Position numbers and translations under genes: made by a program
From: Acidimicrobiia bacterium
Lineage (GTDB): Bacteria > Acidobacteriota > Vicinamibacteria > Vicinamibacterales > UBA2999
Direction of reading: 5' to 3'
NCBI GenBank assembly: GCA_016871375.1
Contig: VFYY01000009.1
Coordinates: forward strand, 1-45,009
Length of the DNA: 45,009 bases
Notes under the pieces: model-generated
Told to the model about the DNA's origin: nothing
Databases searched by the model: none
The model's input: the letters and a program-made list of their open reading frames with translations, nothing else
Shown: positions 16,372-24,355 of the stretch, in pieces
Position numbering within the stretch: the stretch's first letter is position 1
Layout: every line of letters starts with the position of its first letter

Positions 16372-17724
16372 GTGATGCCCTTCTCGACACGCGTCGCGTG
16401 CTTCGTGCTGGCGGCGTCCGTGGCGGCGGTGTCGCTGACGCCGGTCCAGGCCGCGGTCCGTCCACCGAAGCTTCCGTACCAGATCACGACGCTGCCGAAC
16501 GGGCTGCGCGTCATCCTCTCCGAGGACCACTCGACGCCGATCGTGAACGTCCAGCTCTGGTATCACGTGGGCTCCAAGAACGAGCGCCCCGGGCGCACGG
16601 GGTTCGCGCACCTCTTCGAGCACATGATGTTCAAGGGCTCGAAGAACATGGAGCCCGAGGCGCACACGTCGATCGTCTCCAGCATCGGCGGCCGCGCCAA
16701 CGCCTACACCACCGAAGACACGACGGTGTTCTGGCAGACGTTCCCCGCGCACTACCTGCCGATGGTGCTGTGGATGGAAGCCGACCGCATGGCGACGCTG
16801 CGGGTGGAGGACGAGTCGTTCCGCCGCGAGCGCGAGGTGGTCAAGGAAGAGCGCCGGATGCGCGTCGAGAACCAGCCCTACGGCCGGCTGCAGGAGATCA
16901 TTCTCGACCACTCGTTCACCGTCCACCCGTACAAGCACCCGACGATCGGCAGCATGGCGGACCTCGAGGCCGCCTCGATCGAGGACGTCCGGGAGTTCCA
17001 CCGCACGTTCTACGTCCCCGAGAACGCGACGCTGACGATTGTCGGCGACTTCGAGCCGGCGCAGGCGCTGCAGATGGTGACGCAGTACTTCGGCCGCGTG
17101 CCGAAGGCGGCCCGGCCCGTGCCGCGCGACATCCCGCGCGAGCCGCCGATGACGCAGGAGCGCCGCGCCGTGGTCGAGGAAGCCTGGCCGCTGCCCGCGG
17201 TGGTCGTGGCGTATCACATCACCTACGACGGGCATCCGGACTCGTACCCGCTGCACATCACCGCGAAGATCCTCTCTGACGGGCAGAGCGCGCGCATCCC
17301 GCGCGAGCTCATCTACAACAAGCGCCTCGCGCTGAGCGCGTTCGGCAGCGGCAACCTGATCGAGGATCCGAACCTCTTCTACGCGGTCGCCATCGTCCAG
17401 CCCGGCAAGACGGTGAAGGAAGCCGAGGCGGCGCTCATCGCGGAGTTCGAGAAGCTGAAGACCGAGGGCGTGACGGAGCAGGAGCTGCAGCGCGCGCAGA
17501 ACCAGTTCGCGCGCGACTACATGCTCAGCCGCGAGACGAACGAGGAAAAGGCGATGCACCTCGCGCACGCCGCGGTCATCCACAACGACATCACGACCGC
17601 CGACGGCGAGTTCGACATCTTCATGAACACGAAGGTGTCCGACGTGCAGCGCGTGGCGCGCACCTACTTCAACGCCAGCAACCGCATCGTGCTGCACATC
17701 ATGCCCAAGGGCGGAACGCGATGA
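16372..17724 (+). CDS. M16 family zinc metallopeptidase (active-type subunit)
   Basis: A 450-aa secreted M16B (pitrilysin-like) peptidase. A signal peptide (VACFVLAASVAAVSLTPVQA) precedes the peptidase domain. The inverted zinc motif HxxEH is intact at about residues 80-84 (FAHLFEHMMFKGS), with the distal Glu in the following helix (FRREREVVKEERRM). The second, inactive-like domain spans roughly 230-440. The start is GTG 16372 or ATG 16375; GATAAT lies a few bases upstream. The stop overlaps the next gene by ATGA. It pairs with the second M16 gene, as in two-chain M16B peptidases where one chain carries zinc. It is predicted periplasmic. Confidence 0.93.
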   Translation: MMPFSTRVACFVLAASVAAVSLTPVQAAVRPPKLPYQITTLPNGLRVILSEDHSTPIVNVQLWYHVGSKNERPGRTGFAHLFEHMMFKGSKNMEPEAHTSIVSSIGGRANAYTTEDTTVFWQTFPAHYLPMVLWMEADRMATLRVEDESFRREREVVKEERRMRVENQPYGRLQEIILDHSFTVHPYKHPTIGSMADLEAASIEDVREFHRTFYVPENATLTIVGDFEPAQALQMVTQYFGRVPKAARPVPRDIPREPPMTQERRAVVEEAWPLPAVVVAYHITYDGHPDSYPLHITAKILSDGQSARIPRELIYNKRLALSAFGSGNLIEDPNLFYAVAIVQPGKTVKEAEAALIAEFEKLKTEGVTEQELQRAQNQFARDYMLSRETNEEKAMHLAHAAVIHNDITTADGEFDIFMNTKVSDVQRVARTYFNASNRIVLHIMPKGGTR

Positions 17725-19931
17725 AGTGCCGGGTTCCGCGTTCCGGGTTCCTGGTTCTGTTGGTGGTTCTGTGGTCGACGCTCGCGTCAGCGCAGAACGC
17801 CAACTGGCCTTCTGAGCGGCCGCCGCGGCCGCTCGCGCCGCGCGCGTCGACGTTCCCGCCCTACGAAGTCCGCACGCTGCCCAACGGCATGCAGGTCATC
17901 ATCGTGCTGCACCACGAGCAGCCGGTCGTGACCATGCGCCTGCTCGTCCGCGCCGGCTCGCTGCAGGACCCGTCCGACAAGGTCGGCGTCGCGAACCTCG
18001 CCTCGTCGCTGCTGGACCAGGGCACCACGACGAAGAGCGCGCAGCAGATCGCGGACCAGATCGACTTCATCGGCGGCGTGCTCGGCGCCGGGTCGAATCC
18101 GGACCTGACGTTCATCAACGTCGTCGTGATGAAGGACTCGTTCAACGTCGGCATGGACATGCTGGCCGACGTGGCGCGCCATCCGGCGTTTGCCGAGGAA
18201 GAGATCGATCGGCAGAAGGAGCAGATTCTGTCGTCGCTGCAGGTCAACCGCGGCGACCCCGACTACGTGGCCAGCGTCGTCTTCGACCGGCTCGTGTACG
18301 GGTTCCACCCCTACGGTCTGCCGGACAGCGGCACGGCGGAGACGCTGTCGCGCGTCACCCGCGCCGACCTGCAGGAGTACCACAGGCGCCACTTCGTGCC
18401 GAACAACATGATCCTCGCCATCGTCGGCGACGTCACGAGCGGGGAGGCGTTTGCCGGCGCGCAGCGCGTGTTCGGCGGCTGGGCGCGCGCGGAGGTGCCG
18501 GCGTCGAAGGCGATCGATCCGCCGCCGTCCACGCGCCGCGTCGTCGTCATCGACAAGCCCGATGCGGTGCAGACCGAGATTCGCGCCGGGCAGCTCGCCA
18601 TCGCGCGCAAGCACCCCGACTACATGGCGTGGGACCTGGCCGTGAAGATCCTCGGCGGCGAGGGCGCCAACCGGCTGCACCGCGTGCTGCGATCGGAGCG
18701 CGGCCTGACCTATGGCGCCGCCGCCGACATGCGCGCGTCGAAGTACGCCGGCGACTACGTCGCGGAAACCGACACGCGCACGGAAACCACGGGCGAGGTG
18801 CTGCGCCTGATGGTGGACGAGTTCTCGCGCCTGCCGCGCGAGCGCGTGTTCGAGCGCGAGCTCGCCGACGCCCAGGCCTATCTCGCCGGCAGCTTCCCCA
18901 TCACCATCGAGACGCCCAACGACATCGCCACGCAGGTCCTCAACGTCGTCTTCTACGAGCTGCCGATCGAGGAGATCGGGACGTTCCGCGAGCGCGTGCA
19001 GCGCGTCACGCCGGACGACGTGCAGCGGGTGGCGCGCCAGTACGTGCGCCCGGACCGGCTGTCGATCGTGCTCGTCGGCAACGCGCGCGCGTTCGTGCCG
19101 CAGCTCCGCCAGGCCGGCTTCACCGACTTCGAGGTGATTCCAATCGAGGAGCTCGATCTCACCGCTGCATCGTTGCGCGCGGAACGTCGGACCGTGTTTG
19201 GCACTCCAGGCGCCCCGAGCACTGCAGGCGCCCTGGCTTTCTCACCCGTGCAGGCCGCCCGGACAGACACCCGCGCCGCCGACCTCCTGAAGCGCGTCAT
19301 CGACTCGAAGGGCGGCCTCGACCTGCTGCGCAAGGTCAGCACCGTCGTCGCCGATGCCAGCACCGAGTTCCGGATGGAGCAGGGGACGATGCAGTCGGCG
19401 ACGCGGACCTATGTCGGCTATCCCGACAGGTTCCGTGTGGACGCGACCGTGCAGGGCGCCGAGATCGTGCAGGTCTACAACGCCGGCGTGGCGTGGATGC
19501 GCGACCCCGGCGGCGTGCGTGATGCCCCGCCGCAGATGCGCGCCGAGTTCGCCGCCGCCGTCCGCCGCGACACGATTCCGCTGCTCATCGCCGCCGCTGA
19601 AGGCAAGGTGAACGTGCGGCTGCTGCCGGACGAAGGGCAGGACGGCCGCATCTTCCGCGTGCTCGAATTCAGCGCGGAAGGCCTTCCTCCGGTGAAGCTC
19701 TCCGTCGACGCCAGCCACCTGATCGCGCGGCAGGCGTTCACCATCGCCGGCCCCGACGGCCGTTCGCTGCAGGCGGTCGAGGTCTACTCCGATTACCGCC
19801 CGGTGGACGGCGTCCAGGTGCCGTTCAAGGCGGAGCTGCACCACAACGGGCGGCCGATCCTCTCGCGCGCGCTGACGAAGGTCGCCATCAACGGACCGCT
19901 CGACAACAGCCTGTTCTCGCGTCCGCAGTAA
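17721..19931 (+). CDS. M16 family peptidase-like protein, zinc motif lost, with extra C-terminal domain
   Basis: A 736-aa secreted M16 homologue. The signal peptide (FLVLLVVLWSTLASAQ) is followed by two M16 domains (about 45-480). At the expected HxxEH position it reads NLASS (about 92-96, in GVANLASSLLDQGT), so it lacks the zinc ligands. The Arg/Tyr pair of the partner domain is present (SERGLTYGAAADM). This is the usual split of catalytic and non-catalytic chains. Residues about 515-736 form a separate domain with beta character (FRMEQGTMQSATRTYVGYPDRF through VEVYSDYRPVDGVQVPF), resembling LolA/outer-membrane-lipoprotein-sorting-like folds. ATGA overlap with the upstream gene implies equal expression. 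lpxB starts 2 nt downstream. Confidence 0.9.
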   Translation: MKCRVPRSGFLVLLVVLWSTLASAQNANWPSERPPRPLAPRASTFPPYEVRTLPNGMQVIIVLHHEQPVVTMRLLVRAGSLQDPSDKVGVANLASSLLDQGTTTKSAQQIADQIDFIGGVLGAGSNPDLTFINVVVMKDSFNVGMDMLADVARHPAFAEEEIDRQKEQILSSLQVNRGDPDYVASVVFDRLVYGFHPYGLPDSGTAETLSRVTRADLQEYHRRHFVPNNMILAIVGDVTSGEAFAGAQRVFGGWARAEVPASKAIDPPPSTRRVVVIDKPDAVQTEIRAGQLAIARKHPDYMAWDLAVKILGGEGANRLHRVLRSERGLTYGAAADMRASKYAGDYVAETDTRTETTGEVLRLMVDEFSRLPRERVFERELADAQAYLAGSFPITIETPNDIATQVLNVVFYELPIEEIGTFRERVQRVTPDDVQRVARQYVRPDRLSIVLVGNARAFVPQLRQAGFTDFEVIPIEELDLTAASLRAERRTVFGTPGAPSTAGALAFSPVQAARTDTRAADLLKRVIDSKGGLDLLRKVSTVVADASTEFRMEQGTMQSATRTYVGYPDRFRVDATVQGAEIVQVYNAGVAWMRDPGGVRDAPPQMRAEFAAAVRRDTIPLLIAAAEGKVNVRLLPDEGQDGRIFRVLEFSAEGLPPVKLSVDASHLIARQAFTIAGPDGRSLQAVEVYSDYRPVDGVQVPFKAELHHNGRPILSRALTKVAINGPLDNSLFSRPQ

Positions 19932-19933
19932 CG

Positions 19934-21085
19934 ATGCGGATCATGATCTCGTGCGGTGAGGCATCCGGTGATCTGTACGCCGGGGCGCTCGCCGCGGAGC
20001 TCCGGCGGCGGGCGCCGTCCGCGGAGATCTTCGGCTTCGGCGGCCAGCGGCTGCGCCAGGCGGGCGCGGAGGTCGTCGGCGACTTCGAGGGGCTGACCGT
20101 CACCGGCCTGACCGAGGCGCTGCGCGTGCTCCCGCGCTCCTACGCCATGCTGCGGCGCCTCGTCGCGCTCGCGCGCGAGCGCAGGCCCGACGTCTTCGTC
20201 CCCATCGACTTTCCCGACTTCAACTTCCGGCTGATGGCCGCGCTCAGGCCGCTCGGCATTCCCGTTGTCTACTACGTCAGCCCGCAGCTCTGGGCGTGGC
20301 GCCCCACGCGCATGGCGACGATGAAGGCGCTGGTCGATCGCGTGCTCGTCATCTTTCCGTTCGAGGAGACGCTGTACCAGGAAGCGGGCGTGCCCGTGCA
20401 GTTCGTCGGCCATCCGCTCGTGGACATCGCGCTGTCCGAGCAGCCGCGATCGGCGTTCCTCCGCGACCGCGGGCTCATCCCCGGCGCGCCCACGGTTGCG
20501 CTGTTGCCTGGCAGCCGCCCCAACGAACTTCGCCGCATCGCGCCGATCATCGTCGAGGCGCTGCCGCTCATCGGCGAGAAGCTGCCCGACGTGCAGTTCG
20601 TCGTCGCGTGCGCGCCCAGCCTGCCCGACGCCCTGTTCGCGCCGTTCCTCACCGAGCGCCGCGCGCGCGTTGTTCTCGTGCACGATCGGACCGACGATGC
20701 GCTGGCGGCGTCCGACGCGGTGGTCACGGCGTCGGGCACCGCGACGGTCCAGGCGGCGCTGCACGAGCGCCCGATGGTCGTCGTCTACCGGCTGTCGCCG
20801 CTGACGTACCTGATTGGCAAGCCGTTCGTGAAGGTGGACACCTACGCGATGACCAACCTCGTCGCGGGGAGGCGCGTCGTGCCCGAGTTGATCCAGTCGG
20901 ACTTCACGCCGGAGCGCGTGGCGGCGGAAACCGTCGCGTTCCTGACCGACCGCGAGCGCCACGCGCGGACCCGGGAGGCGCTGCGCCGCGTGCGCGAGAA
21001 GCTGGGCACGCGCGGCGCCAGCGGCCGCGCGGCGGAGGCGATTCTCGAGGTGGCCCGAACGCGCCGCGGCGCGACTTCTGCATGA
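19934..21085 (+). CDS. lpxB: Lipid-A-disaccharide synthase
   Basis: A 383-aa GT19 glycosyltransferase that joins 2,3-diacylglucosamine-1-phosphate to its UDP form to make the lipid A disaccharide. Motifs: MISCGEASGDLYAGAL at the start, FGFGGQRLRQAGAE, PIDFPDFNFRL, YYVSPQLWAWRPTR, VQFVGHPLVD, VALLPGSRPNELRR, VVTASGTATVQAAL, and PELIQSDFTPERVA. The ATG at 19934 follows the M16 stop by two bases, and the stop overlaps the next gene as ATGA. The gene is of normal length. It is a peripheral membrane enzyme. Confidence 0.96.
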   Translation: MRIMISCGEASGDLYAGALAAELRRRAPSAEIFGFGGQRLRQAGAEVVGDFEGLTVTGLTEALRVLPRSYAMLRRLVALARERRPDVFVPIDFPDFNFRLMAALRPLGIPVVYYVSPQLWAWRPTRMATMKALVDRVLVIFPFEETLYQEAGVPVQFVGHPLVDIALSEQPRSAFLRDRGLIPGAPTVALLPGSRPNELRRIAPIIVEALPLIGEKLPDVQFVVACAPSLPDALFAPFLTERRARVVLVHDRTDDALAASDAVVTASGTATVQAALHERPMVVVYRLSPLTYLIGKPFVKVDTYAMTNLVAGRRVVPELIQSDFTPERVAAETVAFLTDRERHARTREALRRVREKLGTRGASGRAAEAILEVARTRRGATSA

Positions 21086-21648
21086 CGCGAACCTCGACCA
21101 TGCGCGTCCTCGTTTTCGTGTTGGTAGTTGGAAGTTGGACCTTGGGAGTTGGCGTTGCCGGCGCCACCGTCGTGCTCCCTGCGGATTTCGCGACGGTCGT
21201 CACCGAGTCAACGGTGGCGGTCCACGGCACCGTCGTCCAGGTCGCCTCCGGGCTGACCGGTCCGCGTCGGACCATCGAAAGCATCGTGACCGTGTCCGTC
21301 ATCACGCCGCTGAAGGGAACGCCGGGGGCCACCGTGAGCTTCCGCGTCCCGAACGGGCAGGTCGGACGCTATCGCCGCGTCATGGTCGGCGCGCCGGAGT
21401 TCGAGGCGGGCGACGAGGTGGTGGTGTTCCTGCAGGGACGCGCGCCCGCGATGCCGTCGCTCTTCGGCCTCAGCCAGGGCGTCTACCGCGTCGTGCGCGA
21501 CGGGTCGTCGCGCGCGCTCGTCACGCCGCCGCTGATGGCGCGCGGGCTGGCGGCCGAGCGCGTCGTGCGCGGCGATCCCGTGCGGACGCCGATGCCCGTC
21601 GATCAGTTCGCGCGGGAAGTGCGCTCCGTCCTCGAGCGCGTGCGATGA
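21082..21648 (+). CDS. Secreted protein of unknown function with repeat-derived signal peptide
   Basis: A 188-aa protein. The ATG at 21082 overlaps the lpxB stop (ATGA); a second ATG lies at 21100. The hydrophobic signal core VLVVGSWTLGVGVAGA is encoded by a right arm of the TTGGGAGTTGG repeat family. The mature part is beta-rich (FATVVTESTVAVHGTVVQV, IVTVSVITPLKGTPGATV, FEAGDEVVVFLQG, GLSQGVYRVVRDG). Such proteins often accompany a matrixin-like protease, as here (ATGA overlap downstream), and may assist or be processed by it; that is inference. No family function is recognised. Confidence 0.8.
   Translation: MTRTSTMRVLVFVLVVGSWTLGVGVAGATVVLPADFATVVTESTVAVHGTVVQVASGLTGPRRTIESIVTVSVITPLKGTPGATVSFRVPNGQVGRYRRVMVGAPEFEAGDEVVVFLQGRAPAMPSLFGLSQGVYRVVRDGSSRALVTPPLMARGLAAERVVRGDPVRTPMPVDQFAREVRSVLERVR
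21118..21156 (+). repeat. Right arm of TTGGGAGTTGG repeat inside a signal peptide
   Basis: TTGGTAGTTGGAAGTTGG followed by ACCTTGGGAGTTGGCGTT. It is in frame with the gene at 21082 and encodes V-G-S-W-T-L-G-V. There is no left arm, unlike the copies at 8251-8332 and 22646-22711. Confidence 0.8.
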
Positions 21649-22637
21649 GGATCGTCGCCGTCGCGCTGGTCGCGCTGCTCGCGCTGCCGGCGCAGGCGCA
21701 GGCGTATCTGCGGTTCAGCGTCACGCTGGCGGGCCGCGCGGTGACGCTGAAGTGGCAGCGCATGCCGGTCCGCTGGTTCGCCACCGATCGCGGTGCTCCC
21801 GGCGTCACCGCTTCGGCATTCCAGTCCGCGATGGCGCGCGCGTTTGCCACCTGGGAGGCCGTCCCTACCGCGTCGATCGCGTTCCAGTTCGCCGGCTTCA
21901 CAGGGGCCGAACCGTTTGACGATGATGACATCTCGGTGCTCGGGTTCCAGTCACGCCCGGAGATGGAGCGCGTGCTGGGCGCCACCGGGTTCGTCATCGA
22001 CACGCAGACGGGCGAGATTGTCGAGTCCGACATCTTCTTCAACTCGGCGTTCGCGTGGTCGACCGCCGCGGACGGCGACCCGAACGCGTTCGACCTCGAG
22101 TCAGTGGCCGTCCACGAGATCGGCCACTTCCTCGGGCTCGGTCACTCCGCGCTCGGCGAGACGGAGGTCCGGCCCGAGGGCGGCCGCCGCGTGCTCGCCT
22201 CGGGCGCGGTCATGTTCCCGATTGCCTTCGGGCGCGGCAATACGCTCGACCGGCAATTGCAGCCGGACGACGTCGCGGGCGTGTCCGACCTGTATCCGGC
22301 GGGAGGCTTCCGGCGGGCCACCGGCGTCGCGCGCGGCCGCGTGCAGCGCAACGGCACGGGCGTCCTCGGCGCCCACGTCGTGGCGTTCAACCTGGACACG
22401 GGAGCCCTCGTCGCCGGCTTCACGCTGAACCGCGACGGGGACTTCGAGATCGCCGGGCTCACGCCGGGCGCGCACGTCATACGCGTCGAGCCGCTGGACG
22501 ACGCGGATACCGAGAGCTTCTTCAGCGCGCGCACGCCGGTCGATCTGTCGTTTCAGGTGACGTTCTACGAACGGCTCTTCGTTGCGCCCGCCGGTGGCGC
22601 CGGAGAGCAGTTCACCGTCAACGTGAGGCCGAAGTGA
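21645..22637 (+). CDS. Secreted matrixin-like zinc metalloprotease with C-terminal beta-sandwich domain
   Basis: A 330-aa secreted protease. The signal peptide IVAVALVALLALPAQAQA is followed by a metzincin domain. The zinc motif HExxHxxGxxH is complete at about residues 157-167 (VAVHEIGHFLGLGHS), with a downstream Met in GAVMFPIAF (Met-turn) and the typical LQPDDVAGVSDLYP after it. Residues about 235-300 form a carboxypeptidase-regulatory/transthyretin-like beta-sandwich (RVQRNGTGVLGAHVVAF, GDFEIAGLTPGAHVIRVEP). The ATG at 21645 overlaps the previous stop (ATGA) and its stop overlaps the next GTG (GTGA). It probably acts outside the inner membrane on unknown substrates. Confidence 0.9.
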   Translation: MRIVAVALVALLALPAQAQAYLRFSVTLAGRAVTLKWQRMPVRWFATDRGAPGVTASAFQSAMARAFATWEAVPTASIAFQFAGFTGAEPFDDDDISVLGFQSRPEMERVLGATGFVIDTQTGEIVESDIFFNSAFAWSTAADGDPNAFDLESVAVHEIGHFLGLGHSALGETEVRPEGGRRVLASGAVMFPIAFGRGNTLDRQLQPDDVAGVSDLYPAGGFRRATGVARGRVQRNGTGVLGAHVVAFNLDTGALVAGFTLNRDGDFEIAGLTPGAHVIRVEPLDDADTESFFSARTPVDLSFQVTFYERLFVAPAGGAGEQFTVNVRPK

Positions 22638-23356
22638 ACACGCGAAACTCCCAACGCCCAAGACTCCAACGCCCAAGCTGCTTGGGACTTGGAAGTTGGA
22701 CGTTGGGAGTTCTGTTGTGCCTATGGTCGCCAGTGGAGGCACAGGATCGCCCGCGTCCGCGGATCGAGGTCGAGTTCGGCGGCGGCGTGCTCGGCGGCGC
22801 CGCGCTCGGCAGCAACGACGCGAACCTGAGGGCGAACAACCCGACGCGGCAGAGTTTCCGCCTGTTCAGCACCGACACCGACATCGGGCGCGCGCCCGCG
22901 TTTCACGCGCGCGTCGCGCGCGCGCTCGGCCGCCGCTTCGGCGCCGAGGGCGGCATCGTCATCGGGCACCCGGAGGTGCGGACCTCACTCACCGCCGACG
23001 CCGAGGGCTCGCCGCCGCTCACGGTCGTCGAGCGGATCGATCAGTACTTCTTCGAGGCCAGTGTCGTCGTCATGTTCGAGGAGTGGCGTGTGGGCGCGGG
23101 CACGGTGCCGTTTGCCGTGGCTGGCGGCGGCTATCTCCGGCAGCTGCACGAGGGACTGACGGTCATCGAGCACGGCGGCCTCTATCACGCGGGCGGGGGC
23201 GTGAAGCACTGGTTCGTCGCGCGCGGCACGGGCGTCATCCGCGCCGCGGGCGTGCGCGCCGACGGCCGGATCTACGTCCTCACGAGAGGACTGTCGTTCG
23301 ACGCGGGCCCGAGACCGCATGCGGCGATCTCGGGCGGCGTCTTCGTCGGCTTCTGA
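22634..23356 (+). CDS. Outer-membrane beta-barrel-like protein with repeat-derived signal peptide
   Basis: A 240-aa protein. The GTG at 22634 overlaps the upstream stop (GTGA). The N-terminus passes through both arms of the TTGGGAGTTGG hairpin: an Arg/Pro/Gln-rich left arm, then the hydrophobic right arm CLGLGSWTLGVLLCLWS, ending VEAQ before the mature sequence. The mature part alternates polar and hydrophobic residues (IEVEFGGGVLGGAALG, QYFFEASVVVMFEEW, AVAGGGYLRQLHEG) and ends in Phe (GGVFVGF), as is usual for outer-membrane barrels. It is the last gene of the lpxB operon; a GTAGTGTCCGGCT palindrome follows directly. The function is unknown. Confidence 0.8.
   Translation: MNTRNSQRPRLQRPSCLGLGSWTLGVLLCLWSPVEAQDRPRPRIEVEFGGGVLGGAALGSNDANLRANNPTRQSFRLFSTDTDIGRAPAFHARVARALGRRFGAEGGIVIGHPEVRTSLTADAEGSPPLTVVERIDQYFFEASVVVMFEEWRVGAGTVPFAVAGGGYLRQLHEGLTVIEHGGLYHAGGGVKHWFVARGTGVIRAAGVRADGRIYVLTRGLSFDAGPRPHAAISGGVFVGF
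22646..22711. repeat. TTGGGAGTTGG-family hairpin inside the 5' end of a gene
   Basis: Left arm AACTCCCAACGCCCAAG then ACTCCAACGCCCAAG, a 3-nt loop, and right arm CTTGGGACTTGGAAG then TTGGACGTTGGGAGTT. It is an imperfect inverted repeat of about 32-nt arms, wholly inside the coding sequence starting at 22634. Confidence 0.85.
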
Positions 23357-23528
23357 CGTACGTAGTGTCCGGCTGCAGCCGGACGAATACGCCCCGAACT
23401 CGATACACGACGCCGACATGGCCGGCTTTCGTCAGGAACGTCGTGTCGTCGACGAATCCCCAGAGCGCCAGCAAGCCGTTTACGCTCCCGGCGTCGCGGT
23501 AGTCACGCAAGATGCGGCCGACGCTCAC
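23280..23528 (-). pseudogene. VirB4/TrbE conjugal transfer ATPase, N-terminal fragment
   Basis: The GTG at 23528 overlaps the stop of the VirB3-like gene (GTGA), the normal order in type IV secretion operons. About 44 residues look like the VirB4/TrbE N-terminus: VGRILRDYRDAGSVNGLLAL, WGFVDDTTFLTKAGHVGVVYRV. At about 23395 the frame runs into the GTAGTGTCCGGCT palindrome and then into antisense of the neighbouring barrel gene, so the ATPase domains are gone. Only 23395-23528 is meaningful. Confidence 0.75.
23361..23391. repeat. GTAGTGTCCGGCT palindrome at the truncation point of a virB4-like gene
   Basis: CGTAGTGTCCGGCTGCAG then CCGGACGAATACG. It begins five bases after the stop of the barrel protein and marks where the leftward VirB4/TrbE homology ends. 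Confidence 0.85.
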
Positions 23529-23935
23529 CACGCCGTCACCTCCGCATCCACGCGATCGTGTTTTCCAGGGTCGTGCCTTCTCCGCGCCTTCGACGAAGCG
23601 AGTAGAATCCGCAGCATCTCCGGGTCGCGTGCTGTCGCCCACAGGGCAAACCCGTACAACCCGCCGGCCATGAGCAGTCCGGCGAGGAACGAGTAGAACA
23701 GGTTGAACGTCGCCGCCTCGAGCAGCAGTGACAGGAAGAACAGACGCCTGTCGACGCCCCAGATCGTCAGGGGACGATGCAGTGCCTCGTACACTGGTCG
23801 GTACGTCGTGATACCGAGCTTCTCACCGACCGATCGAATCGTCGCCCATTGCGACGGGTGCTCGGCGGCGTGGTCAAAGACCATCCGGACCGCGCGCTCA
23901 CCTAACTCGGGGGAATACTTGCTAGGTCGGGCCAT
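23525..23935 (-). pseudogene. Chimera: IS3-family OrfA N-terminus fused to VirB3/TrbD-like protein
   Basis: A 136-aa in-frame fusion. Residues 1-42 (MARPSKYSPELGERAVRMVF, HPSQWATIRSVGEKLGI) are the DNA-binding start of an IS3/IS911-type OrfA. From about 23808 the sequence becomes a VirB3/TrbD-type inner-membrane protein of a type IV secretion system: TYRPVYEALHRPLTIWGVDR, two hydrophobic segments (LFFLSLLLEAATFNLF, AGLLMAGGLYGFALWA), and DPEMLRILLASSKARRRHDP. The VirB3 part is nearly complete. The start ATG 23935 has AGAGAGG nine bases upstream; in-frame starts exist at 23944 and 23971. A probable IS end lies at 23968-23986. It is an accessory scar, probably non-functional. Confidence 0.7.
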
Positions 23936-23967
23936 CGGAGCCATCCTCTCTCGGAATGGGCCCTCCG

Positions 23968-23986
23968 ACAAACCCGGCGCGATTCA
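23968..23986 (-). mobile_element. Probable IS3-family terminal end
   Basis: Read on the minus strand the end is TGAATCGCGCCGGGTTTGT, followed by the leader of OrfA. This resembles the TGA.CGCCCCGGGTTTGTCGG-type termini of some IS3 elements. No matching opposite end is seen. Confidence 0.45.
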
Positions 23987-24105
23987 CATGAGTATCGGCT
24001 CGTTCATTGACATGCTGGCGCTGCTTCGGAGCAATCGGCCTACGTTAGAACTGATCGTCTGGCACTTCGATGAGCGTCTTGCAACGGCACCGGTTATGCG
24101 ATGAG
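23987..24105. other. Short segment without a recognisable gene
   Basis: Lower-GC DNA between the IS3 end and the NACHT-type fragment. A rightward frame (IGSFIDMLALLRSNRPTLEL and on to a stop at 24104) is open but not recognised. Probably remnant sequence. Confidence 0.4.
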
Positions 24106-24355
24106 TCAAAAGCTTGGAAACCGCTCAAGGGCCCTCCGATAGTCTTCCAGCAGTTCATAGACACCACGGTAAGTCGTCTGCGCATTCTCACCACTCCCAT
24201 GAGTATTGACAGCTACGTGTGTGCATTTGGCTTCAAGAAACGCGAAGTCAGTGAGCGTGCGAAAGAGGTCTTCCCATTTCTCAGCGCCGTTCTGGTGGTA
24301 CGGTAGTTCGCTGAGACCGCGGACGCGGTTCGTGCGCCAGTCTCTGTTTAGCGGG
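24106..24355 (-). pseudogene. Fragment of a NACHT/NB-ARC-WD40-type protein (APAF-like helical segment)
   Basis: About 80 residues survive: RVRGLSELPYHQNGAEKWED, LTDFAFLEAKCTHVAV, YRGVYELLEDYRRALERFPS. This matches the helical linker found between the nucleotide-binding and WD40 parts of bacterial STAND proteins (LPYHL...W..L..LL.DF.FLEAK). The fragment is open at its 5' side into the IS66 remnant and ends at a stop at 24106. GC content is visibly lower than that of the flanking core genes. Non-functional. Confidence 0.6.

Noticed and set aside
20296-21648. A 450-codon frame ending with the protein at 21082
   Set aside because: The first 260 codons are an off-frame reading of lpxB; the real start is at the ATGA overlap.
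24070-24306. Possible small rightward gene of 78 codons
   Set aside because: Antisense to the NACHT-type fragment; no recognisable motif and no ribosome site.
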